In this document: positions 24,301-39,300 of the stretch, piece after piece
Position numbering within the stretch: position 1 is the first letter of the stretch
Layout: each line of letters starts with the position of its first letter
Assembly: GCA_916613615.1 (NCBI GenBank)
Contig: OU744727.1
Location: 22,286,777 to 22,350,776 of the forward strand
DNA: 64,000 nucleotides
Direction of reading: 5' to 3'
DNA from: Steromphala cineraria
Lineage: Eukaryota > Mollusca > Gastropoda > Trochida > Trochidae
Translations under genes and position numbers: made by a program
The notes under the pieces: generated by a model
The model's input: only the letters and a program-made list of their open reading frames with translations
The model's database searches: none
What the model was told of the DNA's origin: nothing

Positions 24301-27300
24301 TTATTCCAATCTTCTACATCAATCATATGTTTATAAGGTAAAACGTGTTAGTAGTTTATATACACTTACACAAAAAAGTCGTTAAACCGAATAGGTTATT
24401 GATAAAAATGTAGGCATTATAAAGAATTCAGTAACAATGTAACAAAAGAATGTCAAACGTTGAAAGGCGAGTTTCAACACAATAAACATCATAACTTTGA
24501 AAGATAGATATTTAAAAAAGGTATCCAACACTTTATTTTTTATATCCCGAATGTGTGGGACATCACTTGACCTGATTTAAGGGGGAAGTCATTAGAAGAA
24601 GTATTCCTGAAGATCACTGATCTGTCGTCACTTATAGAGTTCTGTTATTCTATTTCATGGTCTACCAAAGGGGATGTTTAAACTGGTATTTTATGCAAAG
24701 ACAGGATCTCCACAAAAAATATTGACATATTATTTGAGAATTGTCACTGAAGAAATGTATTAAACGTCTACAGGAGGTTTGCAAATCGTGACTTTATCCT
24801 AAACATGTTAGTTTATCATGATGCTGGTAATAAGGTTCAGTGGAAGTGTGATGATGGTTTATGTTACAGAGGCGTGCTCCTGGCGATCAGACAGCACCTA
24901 CTGTATATCTAATGTTAGTTATAGGTTGAGTGGAAGTGTGATGATGGGTTATGTTACAGAGGCTTGCTCCTGGCGATCAGACAGCACCTACTGTATTCCT
25001 AATGTTAGTTATAGCCAATATAGGTAGAGAGGAAGTGTGATGATGGTTTATGTTACAGAAGCGTGCTCCTGGCGATCAGACAGTACCTACTGTATTGCTA
25101 ATATTAGTTATAGGTAGAGTGAAAGTGTGATGATGGTTTATGTTACAGAGGCGTGCTCCTGGCGATCAGACAGCATCTACTGTATTCCTCATGTTAGTTA
25201 TAGGTTGAGTGGAAGTGTGATGATGGTTCATGTTACAGAGGCGTGCTCCTGGCGATCAGACAGTACCTACTGTTATCCGGGCACCTGTCGACAGGAACTG
25301 GCTTCCAGCTGCTCGTGCTCCACTGGCTTCTCCGGGGACAAATGTCAAACAAGTAGGGCTTCCAAATCTTTAAGAGTCGTTGTCATTGTATCTAATCACA
25401 CGTAAGTTTCAAAGGCTTCATTTCTTTCCTACAATGACCTCGTCTTAGGTTGCTTTTGATATTACATGAACCCTGTTTGTAACAGTTACTTCCACAATTT
25501 CAAAGTCGTGAGTCGTGAAGTATGTGAGGCCCGAGACATACTCTCCAAGAAGAACCAATAAAATATGGTAGTAATTTCTTCTTATCTCTTTTGTTCATTA
25601 TTGCTCCGAATTGAATTCAAGGCGTCAGGTAAAGATCGGATGCACCAACCATTATCATCATGGTAATCTGGAATCATATTGCGAACCAGTGAACCAGATG
25701 AATATGACCATACAGTGTTTCTCAGTAATGCAAGAGTTATCTTATGTACCTTTGGTATTCATGTTCACAGTGACAGAGGGACCCACAATAGGTTTCAACA
25801 TGCTACGGTTAACGGCGAGTAACGGAGATACAGTTGAAGCTCCCTCAGATGTGAACAGTGGATCTCCCCAGGACAACAGTTGGACCAACATCATCTCCCC
25901 TTCAACTGTGCAGTATGACTTGCGAGCAGTGTACAAGATGAGTGTGTCCCCACCGTCTAAAGGTCCCTTTATAAAGGACTTCAGCCATGGCATCACTGGT
26001 GCTTCTGTCGTGGTAGATGTGGAAAGAGGTAAGTTATACCGTTCAACAAAAAGTTTAAACTGTTTATATGCTCACGCAGTTATTGATGAAGCCTAATAAC
26101 CTGTATGTGTGTGTATTGCAGGAGGACGTACAGTAAAGACAGAAACGATAACGTGTAGTGGAGCGAGTAGAGACAGCCCGGACACAGACTTATACACCTG
26201 TACAGACAGCATCACCCCCTCCACCTTGCTGCCCCTCCCACTGCAGCACCTGGACTCGTATGTACATCATATATTAGCTCTTTAAAATCTACTCCCGGTG
26301 TACTAGTTTACACACTCTATGGTTTTTCCAATTGTGTACCCTTACACATTGTATCCGTAAACGGATTAGATATATTTGCGTTATAAGTAACTAAAGATGA
26401 GGATGTTTGATAAAATATATAACATGAAATGTTTATCGTTCATATTGAAAACAAACAAAAAATATGTATAACATTTCCAGCATCGAGTTGAGATTTGAGG
26501 CGAGTAATGGGGGGAAAGTGGTTGTGCAGGACCTGGAGAGCGATACAGAGTCTGTTCACTACTACAATGGTAACTCCCAGGTCCACAGCTTCACACTGTC
26601 TGTTGATCTGCACAATCCCTACCACTGTACTAACACACCCGAGTGTGTAGACAGCATGCTTACTGGGGACGACCTCTTCATAACAGTCAGTACACACTGT
26701 TTATCTTCACTTCTGATGACTATTGTTAGAAGAGTACATCGGTTCTTTATCTATGTGTATAAACAAATCCATTTCGATTTTAAATAAAAAAGCAAACAAG
26801 AAATGTGTAAACTTTTTTAAAAATGCATTGTTGTAAGGAGAGTACCTAGAACCTTTGTACATTGTACAAAACTATCTACTTTGACTTAAACACAATGTAT
26901 GAACTGTATACACTTGGAAAGTGGAAATGGAAAGTCTGAGTAAATGCAAGTTTATAACACCTGTATAAGCAAGTCCCGTGTCTTCAGAGCGATGTGTCGA
27001 TGAGGTGGAGCGGCTGGCAGGACGCTGACTCCGGGATAGACAAGTACCTGTTGGAGGTGCACGAGCTGCATGCAGTAAATGGCAGTCTCCAGGAGCGAGC
27101 TGTCTTAGATCCTCTCACACTGAATGCGTCCACGGTACGTCTACTACATGCAGATCCTGCACTCTCACACTCTGTCTCATGTGCCACCCCAATAGCAGGT
27201 CACACATCTCACATTTTCCATACATCTATCACCTTTACGACTCGTCACAAACTCACGCATAACCTCCCCATATAATTATCACGTTTACAACTCATCACTT

Positions 27301-30300
27301 TCTTAGACATCTCCATATTCTTTCCACGCCTTCGGCTTTGTTTACCATTATCAAAATTTCATCCACTAAAATCAATAAGTATCTATTAAATTCCTTTTCA
27401 TTACCAACATAGTCTCTAAACGTTTTGCAGCTCAGTGCGAGGTATCCCCTGGCCAGTGTTGGAGTTTATTCTTTGACACTCTCTGCATACGACAAAGCTG
27501 GAAACCACAAGAGTGCACGAAGAATAGTCATGTACGATCCAGCATCACCAGTGACTACACGTGCAGACAGAAAGTTATGGGCAAGTACAGCCTCCAGAGA
27601 GGCTCCTGACTGGCAAACTAACACATCAAGTGTGAGGTTCGACTGGAGCAACAGATACATCAACACCTTGCTACACAGCAACAAATGGCTCCTGCCTGTG
27701 AACTCTGTCAGCGGGGTCAGTTCACTCTACGACGACTCGGAGGGAGACAGGACACTGGAGGCAATCGACAATGTTCAAGGTAGTCCATTTCTTAACTTTT
27801 CAGAGATGATTTTACATATAACTGCAACTATGATACAAAGACTCATTGCTATTTTAAATTAGTTAATATATAAAGGATGTTAAAGAAGAAGAACAAGTGT
27901 CACCAACACAAAAACAAACGGTACAGCTTCTGTGCCCTAATGCAAATTTACAATGTATTTTCAAATATAAGAGCCTTTTAAGAATCACAAAAAGAAATTA
28001 TTAAATGATCTTTTATTTCTTGGTCAGAGTGACACTTTGACTCACAAAAAAATACTTTTGAGTGTCTACAACCAAACAGCATCGTATCAAAATATTTTCC
28101 TGAACCAATATTTATTTATGCTTCAATCCCATTTTCACTATGGTTTCTTTGTTATGGCTACTTTAACAGCTATAACATTTTGTATTCATAATTTGCGACA
28201 GGAATCATATGCTAATTGTGATATTGATGAGTGTGTTTGTCATAATGTGACAGGTATCGTAAGGATATCCACAGCCTTCCTGGTAGATCACTCCGGAGGA
28301 TCGTCCATCGAGTCTACACCACCAGACTCTGCATTCAGCACTCAAGGTTTAGAACAGTCCCAAACAATAACACCGAGTCTAGTGGACGGTGACACTCTCA
28401 GGTTCTGGGTTCGAGCCTTTGATGTGATGTCCAGGATGAGGGAGGAAAGTAGAACGGTTCACTTTGACACATCGCCCCCTATTATAGACGATCTGTGGCT
28501 CATCCAAGGAAACCGCTTCAACGTCAGTGTCCACTCGCTAGAGGACCTCACTGCCATGATGTGAGTAGTAAATCCAGTCCTGTTGCAATGCCATTAGTAG
28601 TTCTCCAAAAAACACATAGTTTTATAGTCTGTTAAGGTATGCTGTCGGTTGAATTTGCTAAAAGCTTTTCATGTCAAACTGTTCCAGCTTTGAATGGATC
28701 GCGTATGACTTGCATAGCGGACTGGAGTCTATTTCCTGGAAGATAAGAGACAGATTCGAAGAAGGGGACATAGAACATGGAGTCCAGCACCTCACCACAC
28801 AAGGGGAAACACGGGTAAGGAGCTCGAGGAGATTGTTGTTATAGGGGAGATAATTGTCAGGCTTAACTTCAATTAGCATTACGAGAATCCTAAGGAAATG
28901 TAGGTCTTTATTTATTATACTTTAATGATTACTGGTATTTCGAGGAAACTTCATTGAAATCAAGTGAATGTTTGCTTTCTGTAACTGTTGAATTTCTAAT
29001 CAACTTACCCTCACAGTTCTTGTCAAGAACATGTTGGTGTTGTGTGCAGGATCTTGAGGAGTGCACAGCTCGGTACTCAGAGTCCGCCAGGGGAGCTATT
29101 TGCTACTGCACACCTGCTACAGGCTGCTACCACAGACACTTCCACGTCAAACCTTCTCTGGTCGACTCTACTCGCCCTCACGGAGGAATATTCACTGACA
29201 AATATAAAGGAATTCATGATTCAGATTATCACATCGAAGTTACTGCCACTAACAATGCGAAACTTACCACCATTAAAGATTTTAAGGTATTTCAAAACAT
29301 CTTAAATTGTCCTCTGTAACTACGAAATATAAACTAATTCGTAAGAAAAAAATTCAAACAATACAGATTAATTGTACATCGGATTAATGGAATTAAAGAA
29401 GATGAAGAGCCATATTTGTTTTATTGAATATGAATAAAGCTATCAAATAAACGTTTAATTGAGAAAGAATATGATGTCTTCCAATTTCAACACATTACCA
29501 TGCAGATCACGATAGACTCGAGTCCTCCCCTGCCCGGACATGTGCACGAGGGGATTCCTGGACAGCAGGAGGTGGACTACCAGCAGGACCTACACATTCA
29601 CGTGCACTGGGGCGGGTTCTTCGACGGGGAGAGTGGCATCAAATTCTATCAGTATGGCTTTTCAACTGCATGCCTAACAGAAGACGACTTTGGTCTGGAC
29701 TTGGATGTATTCAATGTAAGCCTCATTTTTTAATCGGTAAGATGTTCACAATTCATTGGGCATCTGTCGAAAGATCTGTTTTGGATAAAATAATTATCCT
29801 GTGAAATATTCTGTAGTTAATTAAGATATTTCGGACAGGTTTCCGAAACATCCTCAAATGTGGCATCATGGAGGGCGCCGTCCCCTGGACGTTATCACGT
29901 GACTGTTCTTGCTTACAACGGTGCTCTGGCAACTTCCGCCCCAGTGTGTTCAGACGGAGTGACTATCGACACAACGCCCCCGAGTATAAGTTGGGTGACA
30001 GTTGAAGACGCAAGAATTGTAGGTGGCCTAGTTAAAACATCAGACAACTCAGTTTGGGTCATTGATGACCAAAGAAGACGATCTCTTGTTTTATCTCCAG
30101 ATTTAGTTTGCAGGTAAGAATACTTCTAAAATATTATGAACAAACTTATTCGTCTTGTTGATGGTTTTAACCCATGAGATTAAAAGTGAATGACTGCCAA
30201 CTTTATGTAAGTGTTATCATTTCACTGTCCACAGTTCTAAAGCAGCTGAGATCAGCCTCCAGCATCTGTCTGAGTTCCCCCTCAATCGTGTGCAGAATGG

Positions 30301-33300
30301 AAGTGTACGGACCATACCCGACCAGGAGTGTTCTTTGTTATCTCCCTTGTCGGATGCATTCTTCAAGACATTTTACTTAAGAAGAGACTATGAAGTAGGT
30401 TCCATTTACGTCTACTGTCATTTTTCTATCAGTAATTGACAAGATAAAATTCCAGTATATTTTCTGCTTTCCTGTTATTATTGAAGATTTTTATATTTTT
30501 GCTTATTCACATATAATATTTCCTAAATTTATTATCAAATCATCAAAGTTTAAGAGTCGTTCTTTAGAGGTGTATTGTTGACTTCCATGGTATATTATAT
30601 CCTTTGATAACTTGCCAAATGTTCTCAGCTGTATGTGAATTGGACCGGAGGGGACGAGGAGAGCGGAATCTACGACTATGAGCTTGGTCTGATGTCCGAT
30701 GCCACAGATGACTCAGCCCCGGACCTCCTGCCCTTCACCTCCACTCAGCACCAGCCCCACTTCCAGACCTCGCACCCACTCCTGTCTCAGGCCCAGAGCT
30801 TCTACATTGCACTCAGAGCTACCAACAGGGCCGGTCTCTCCTCCACCAAGGTACTATTCTCTTCTGGTCTTCTCTTGACCTCTCACTGAATTACAACCAT
30901 TATGTTTAACTGTCACTATTTATGTATTTCTGTAGGTTCTTGGTCCAGTCATCGTCCACACACTTGCTCCATCGTTCACTGGGACCATAATGACGCGCCT
31001 GGATGGAAAATACCTCACAGCTCAGTGGGAGACATCAGCCTTCTCAGACCCAGAGACTGATCATCTCAAGTATGAAGTCGCAGTTGGTGAGTGCCACATC
31101 AAATAATAATGAAATCAGCAGTTCTTAAGAATAACAGTATAACATGTCTTCACTCCATGCTTCCAGGGACAAATCTGTTGTCATCTGTTGTGAGTATATT
31201 GCGAGCTCTGGAAGCTGGAGGCAGCTGTGTACTGAGCTGGCCGCCGACATGTGCAGCTGTGCCATTGAGTGGTCTGCACTGGGATCTGCACCACAGCCAC
31301 ACGTACTTCCTGTCGGTCAGAGTCACCAACTTGGTCGGGCTGTCTACTGTAGCTCGCTCGGAGCCATACTTGCATGACGTCAGACTGCCAGCTCAAGGGG
31401 TCGTCACTGACATTTGTCCTGTAGAGGAGCAGCACTTCTTCAATACGAACGTAGGTATCTGACGGCTCTTATTCTCACCATTTCATATATAATGACAACT
31501 TTTCCTTAGAAATGTTGAATGATCAACCCAAATGTAATTGCAAATGTGTCCTTTCTTCAGAGTTTCCTCGACAATGACCACCAGCTTTCTACCACCAGTC
31601 TCTCTGCAAGTTGGCATGGCTTTCAGTCCGTAGGACAGAACCTCACCTACAGGATTGGTGTAGGCACAAAACCCTTGGGAACTGAAGTCAGACCATTTGT
31701 CAGTGTTGGCGGTCAACTTCGGTTTACTTTTGTTGGTTTGAAACTGGAGGAAAATCAAGTACGTTAATTGTTTAAGTTTATCACAAACAACTGTCTGAAT
31801 TATTTCTATCAAATTCATTTCTAATTATTCTAAACGGAATTCTCTTATCGTGTTCCATTTTGTATTTATCCATTCTGAATATATGTGTGGGCATTTTTAT
31901 TTCAGAAGTACTTTGTGACAGTAGAAGCCTCAAATAGCGCTGGGAAAATATCTTCTTCGTCAAATGGGCTCTTAGTCATAAGAAGTGGTTTAGATATGTC
32001 ACATATCATTATCAAAGATGGACCATGGTGTAGAAAAGGTAACATAGATGCACCCAAATAGAACAGTTTCAAATAGCTTACAATGTTTGATGTTTTGTTT
32101 TTATCCTACATTTTGCTGTTCGAAGAAAATAAATTTCTAAGGATATTGTTGTTTCCCTTTCTTAAATTCTAAGGGCATTAATTTTGACATGACAACTTAT
32201 GTAGTCCAGTTGCAATCATGTATTGAAACAAAATATTTTGTTGCAGTTGACGCTTTATCACCAAGTTCAAGGGATCAAGATGTGAGAAAATGTTTTTCAC
32301 TTTGTTTCTCAACCTGAAAGTGATATTTAAGCCATTAACTTGACCTTTTAGCTCATCAGGTCTGACAACGCGATTGACTAAATCGCATGACACGACATTC
32401 GTTTTCGAAGAAGGCGCTGAGGCTTTTTATTAAAGCTATAGGTGCCAAATCCTTTTAAACGTCATCTCCAGAGCATATTTAAAAAATGATTATCTTACAT
32501 GGTGACTATGTGCCCATTACAATGGTACATACGGTTGCTTTATGGCTCTCTTTGATGGTCACATGGGTAGGGTTTTCTAAACCTTTTTAAGTCATTTTTA
32601 GAACTTAAGCCTCTTTTAAGATGAAATCACGGGTACATTTTGAGCCAATGATTGTTATGAAGTAACTGGAAGCACTTCATCTCTTGAATTTTTCGAAGAT
32701 GCTTTGGATAATGTTAACAAAAGTTAGAAAAGGGTTTGAAATTTCTCGATTTGCTTCTTTTATCCAATTGATAGTGTTCTCGACAGGATATGGCAAACTG
32801 ATATTTTCTATACGGATACCGATGCACAAATACAGAAGTTACGTGAAGAGAAACATAAACTATTACCTTGCATTTAATAACATCATTTAGATGCCAAATG
32901 ATCAAACGATTTCCCATGCGTGTGTTGAATAGAGCTGCGAGTTGGACAAGGACTACCAGAGCTCCACGTCTGTGTACACGGCTCACTGGGCGCGGTCCCA
33001 CGGGGATATAGAGCGCTACCCGGATGTGAGCTGGAGTCTGGAGGAGAGGCTGTCGCACTCAGGTGAACACATCAAGAACAGAACCTACAGAGAAAATTCT
33101 CGATTCACAATACTCAAGTCAACCATAAATATATCGAATGTGGTGATATTTACCAAGCTCAAATGATTAACTCATTGTCCAGTATTCCAAAACTACCATA
33201 AATTTATGTACAGTATTATACCCGAGGTCTGATCCATATTTGTTTATTTTCATTTTAATTGTAAGATTCTCAATGGAAGACGGTGCGTGAGTATGAGCGT

Positions 33301-36300
33301 GTTGGACAGGTTTCACGAGTATTCACAGGCAGTGCTCGTCTCTCCCCGGGCTCCACCTACCGAGCTGCTGTCAGATTCTGTGCAGGACTCGTCTGCTCCA
33401 GTCCAACCTACAGTAACGGAACAACAATCATCACCAGCCCGCCCAAACCCGGGACCATCAGTCTCCAGCACCACCAGCAGGGAGACAACTCACAGGTTAG
33501 TCAGTGGGTCGCTGAATCCGTTACTGTCAGACAGTCAGTTGGTAAGTGAGCAAGTCACTTAGTGAGTAAATAGGTTTGCGATTCAATTTATCAGTTATAG
33601 TGAGTCGATCAGTAAGCTAATGGATAGGGGAGACCGGGCCGTGGGGGAATGTTCGTCTTTTCTCAACAACTTTTGTTCGGTGGCGACTTAAACTTAAATT
33701 GGTAATTTCTAAGAAACAAAATGACGTTACTCCAACATTGACTTTGAAATGGCGACAGTTCAATATGTTCTTGACAAACTGTGGAAGAAAAACCGTGTTT
33801 CATGTAGCTGAGTAACTTATTCGACTTCAGTTCACTTTATTTTTGACAAATGCTGACTGTGTTTAGGAATGTGTTGTTAAGGGAGCATAAACCAACATGC
33901 CGAGACGTATATGAAACGAAGAAGTTATTTTGGTGTGAGGGCTGTATATTTTCGCAACATAGAAAAAAGAACAAACGGGATGTGTGGGGTACGTTGGTCA
34001 TTACAGGCGGGGCACATTCAGCCATGAGGACGAGTCACAAAATAGTTAAAGTCGTCCTCGAAACTATTTTCTAAAGGCCCTCCTCCTCAAAAGGACCCTC
34101 TTGAAGGTCCTTGAAAAGTAGGCTCCTCTAATTGGAAAGAACTCGGAATCCTTTTCGTAATAGAAAGTTAACTGATTCTACATCATTATAAAATATATCT
34201 TTGTGAAGTGATGTAGTATTTTTTCTGTCACAAATATCGAATACTATGAATAGCATCTTATCTCTCTATAATTCTTGTAGCCTGTACTAATTGTTCCCAA
34301 CGATGAACGAACCTGCCCCTGATGGAAACCGAACCTACCCCGATGCGGGATCTTCGTGTTTTCAACTCGTCGTATTAAAAGCATAGTTATAGGCAAACTA
34401 GTTGAGTTAGGCACTTTCAACAATTATTGCAATAAAGTTAAGACATGTCTCAACATATGTACAGACGTACACTAGTATATTGCAAAAGAACGACTCATTA
34501 TCTCTAGTTTAATGAAATGGGGACGTACCGGCCCCGGTCCCCCCCTATGCCAATAACTGGGTTAGTCATTAGGTTGATTTGTCAGTTAACAAGTGAGTAC
34601 GTTACTTAGTGTGTCGTTAAGGCAGTAGGTCAACGTAATAAGTCATCTTGGCACAACTTAGGTTATACATATCTAGTATAGAATGTTCTCTGATTCAATT
34701 CTCTCGTGCATCTAGATTACAGTGGAAATGGATCGTTTCTATGACCCTGACATCCTGATAAAATCTGAGGCATATGACGCGATGGAGAGGTATGAATGGG
34801 GACTCTCCGACGATATGCAGGCAAGACGAATGCTTACAACATGGACACAGATCGAATCGCAGGAGATATTAGATGGCGGTGATACGGTTTGTTGATTTTT
34901 CATTTGCATATGTAACATACAGTTAGCAAAAACAAACAAACAATGAAACTAAAACTATCAATGTCATGTATAATACAGATTGTCTAAACGTATGTTTCAG
35001 TTTGTCTTTGTTTTTTATGCAAGAAACGTTGCTTTTCTATTACCAAATATACCACAATTGGCGCTGTAGATGCGGTTCAGTGTGAAGGTGGCAGGAGGGG
35101 TGGACCGGAGTCGGTGTCGGTGGATGTGTGTGATGGGCTACAACAGGGCTGGACGAGCCTCCCTCCTCACTGTACAGGTGCATGACTGCAGCGCCCTCGA
35201 CCCCCCGGCTATCTCCCCACCTCTCGTCCTCGATGTTCTTGGTGAGTCAGTGTTGCTCTTTACAATTAGAAAATACAATATCGGAGACTTATATGTGCCA
35301 ATCATTTAGAAATCACATGAGGCTCACAATATTTTTTCCTCTTGTAGGTGACTCAAAGGGAAATAACGTCGGGGAAGAGTTTGAATATGACACATTGAGG
35401 GCGAGAGACATCGTAGACATAGACTACACTGGATACGCTAACATACTGTCTGGGGTGTGGCCCCGCCTGAGACACGGGAACTACACGTGGGCGGTGCTGA
35501 TGAGCGATCAGACAAACCCCCTGTCTCACACCAGCAGACAGAGCATCATGGGACTCGCAGATCCCTGCACTGCCCCAAGTGTCCTGCAATGTGGGCACAC
35601 AGGTATTATTCATCTAACATTACACACCACAGTTATTGTTTCATTTAGGTCGATTATATGATAGTCAATGTTCAGATAGATGTTACTTCTTTCCATATGC
35701 TACTTAAATAAATCAATGTCTCAGAAAGTTCCCAAATGTCTAACGTACATGTCATGAAAAGCACCAATACAGAGAGCCCTAATGAATACAATAACTAAAC
35801 TCGTTCTGATATCCACCATCATTCCATAATATTAACATATCTAAGCCCAATAACTTTGTATCAATTCAATAGTTATTTTTTTAAAAGCATTGAACACCTT
35901 TTGATGACTTTCAGAAAACAACTACATAAATGCTGTTTTTTCGGATGCGTCCCTTCAACATGGAATGAGATACTATATCTGTGTACGCGCTGGAGAGAGA
36001 AGTGTAGACTTCGAGAAGTGGAGTGAGGAACTGGGCTATGTGAGAGCATGCAGCGATGGTATCACTGTGGATCTATCGCCCCCTGTACCGGGTACCGTGC
36101 ATGTGCTGGATCTAACTGAGAGACAAGTGCAGGTAGGTCTACATACACCACTGACACTTAAAGAATATGACTCGACATCAGTCTCAGGACCTTTGCAGCT
36201 GAAAGGCAATCTGGCTCAAGGTATTCTTCCTCTACCTTAATGACAATTGGATTTTCTCGTAAAATCGCTCTTACATGTATATAGTCCCAGCCTCCCCCTT

Positions 36301-39300
36301 TAAAAATCCTCCACTGTGCGTTGAAATGTATTTCGTGTGTATGAACCTTCCTCTTATTTGAATGTCAGTTTGAAATATATCAATGATTTTTTTAATATGA
36401 TATGACGTAATCAATGTACGTTGTTTATGATTTAGTATTTGTAATCATTGGACATTGTTGGGTACATTGCAGGTGAGCCTGACTGACTTGGAAATAAAAT
36501 GGTCGGGTTTCATTGATATTGAGGAAGCCAGCATCATTCCACACAGCAGCGGCATTGCTTACTACGAGGTAGCTCTCGGTGAGTAAATAAGTTTTTAATA
36601 TTTGGATTATTTAATGTCATATTGTTCTCCCTCAGTTGCACTTTTCTCAATACATTAGACTTTTACCATTTGCTTGTAATGTAGTAACTTAGAGCTGTAT
36701 GCAAATCAGGGCATATATTATCCTCGGGGAATCTCATGCTGAATCCTTTTGAAATGCCTCAATGAATATCTGAGACAAAATAGCTGAAGCGGGTAACAGT
36801 ATTTCAAGAGAGTTATGTGTAAGGTATTTTTGAAGAAAGTTTCACTGGCCATCGTGAAATGTATGTTGTCTTCTCTCATGAGTGAATAATGATAGAATAT
36901 CCTGGATGCCTGATACTATTCTGTTGATCCACCAGGAACCACCCCTGAGGGCGAAGACGTGCAGTCCTTCCTCAGCGTGGGTTCTGTCACCCATGTCACC
37001 TTGACCCAAATCCAGCTACCAAACGGGGCACGCATCTACGTCTCTGTCAGAGGTAGGATCACTGTACTCAGACTTGTCGGGGGTTTGCACAACTCGTTTT
37101 GACAACAGCTTTGTAAGCAATGTAAAAACAGGAAATATTAGGTAAAGTGAACGAAAAGGTTTTGCTTTTCACCAAATATCAATACTGTAGAGTTTAATGA
37201 GCTCGATATATTCCCTACAAAACAATAGAAAGAACATACCAAAGACTGACCTCTAGTTTTTTTGTTCTATTCACGACTTTTTATGTTCAAATATTTTGAA
37301 TTTGAAAATTGCTGTGGACGGTATGTTAGCTTTTTTTATTCTTTTAGGTTTTAAAGAAACTTTCTTTGTACCGTATCTGCACACAAAATTGTTTACTTAT
37401 AGCATTTTTAAGGATTTTATTGTGTAAATAACGCAGATATGTTGCTTATCTTGAGCACTGTAAATTTCATGGAACATGGAAAGATACGCTGCAAAAGTAT
37501 AATGACGAACAAACGTTTTCGTAACTTTTGAGAACAATAGCTTGTATGTAAAAGTAGGATTGTTTTATCAAGCAATGTTATGAAAATGCCAGAAGTTAGA
37601 AACTGTATTTGATTGCTGCAGCCAGCGACCATGTCAACAGAACCAGCACAGCTGTGTCGGAAGCGTTTGTTGTGGACTCGTCGCCTCCAGTTCTCACTGG
37701 ACGTCAGATTCAGCTGCAGAACCGATACATCGCCTTACACAGTTTCCGTGTCTGGTACGTCCCGTTGTTGGTCTTTTGCCAACTAGTACGCAAACTGTAA
37801 GCAGTTTCTTTGTCTAATACCTCTTTCGTACGTCTTTTGTCAATCAGAGTGTAGACTGAAAGCTTCTAAACCCTTCAGCATCTACTTGTCGCTTTGTAGA
37901 AAAACTATGAGCATCTTTAACAAGTTTTAACAGTTTTTGCCTCATGAACATCCTTGTACTTCTCTTACCCACTGTGCGCTCTTTAACATCTTAGAGACTC
38001 TTAGATTCCGACACTTTGGGTAACTTTCAGCTGGAACGATGTTTTCATTGATGATGAGAGTGGCATGAAAGTATACTGGGTTGCTCTGGGTACGAAGCCA
38101 GGATACAGTGACATTGTCCCATTCACCGCAACAGAGGAGCTGTGTCACTACGTGGATACTCTGAATAACATCAGGGAGGGACACCAGTACTTCTTAACTG
38201 TTGAGGTGTGTAACCATTCCTACCTGCTTAATGTTTGACTTTGTCATTGCACAGTGGTCATTCATTATCCAATCGAATCAGTTGTCTAATTGTTAACTCA
38301 AATATATAACAAAATTAAGATATCCATTGTTACAAAACATCGTTAAATAGTATCAGACTGCTAAAATGCAGATTCTTATATCTATATGGATGTCTTAACA
38401 TTTTAAAGGATAATATTTCGGTAGCAATCCCTTACCACCAGAAGCTTACACCACTATATCAATATTATCAACAAATGTGAATAAGAAAACAATTTGAAAA
38501 TTCGTCACTCAAAAGTGAATATCCACTGTTACTGTTCACTTGAGTACATTAAACTGGAACTCTCTACAGGGTTACGACTATGCAGATTTGAGTGTTGAGG
38601 CATCAACCGGCCCACTGACTGCTGCCACCTCTCCCCCAACTGTAGGCGTTGTGTTGGACGCGCAGCAAGGCCGACTCGACTCCTCTGACCTTGACTTCAC
38701 TTCCTCCAAGTCTGGTGTTGGTGTCGTCTGGTCAGGCTTCCAGTCCCCGGGAGCTTCCATATCTCACTTCACTCTAGCAGTTGGAACAAGCCCGGGCTGT
38801 GATGACAAACTTACAGAGTTTGAAGTTGGGGTCGTACATGGTATGTTGATTTATTCATTCAATTGGTCATATTCAAAATGAACCTGATTTAATCGCTGAT
38901 ATAAATAATCGTATACCTTGCAGAGTTCTACTTCGCTGACCTCTCCCTGTCTGTGGGAGTGAGATACTTCACCACTGTGCGAGCATGTACTGCAGGTGGT
39001 TTATGCAGTAGCGCCACCTCAGACGGGTTCCTGGTTGATCCTACCCCGCCCAACTCTGGAAGTGTCTTTGATGGTGTAGGCGATATCGACATTCAAGTAC
39101 AGTCATCCCGGTACGTGTGTTGACATTATTTCAAATTCCTGAAACTGTGTTCGTTTATTAAAAAAACGTTATATTCTGACTTCGAAATCGTTCCTGCAAG
39201 CATGTTATTTGTTTACCTTCGAGGGCGTAGAGCTAGGTTGTTAACCATTTTCGTGAATGTCACTTGGATGTCGGTACAATGGCTTGGCGATATTTGTGTG

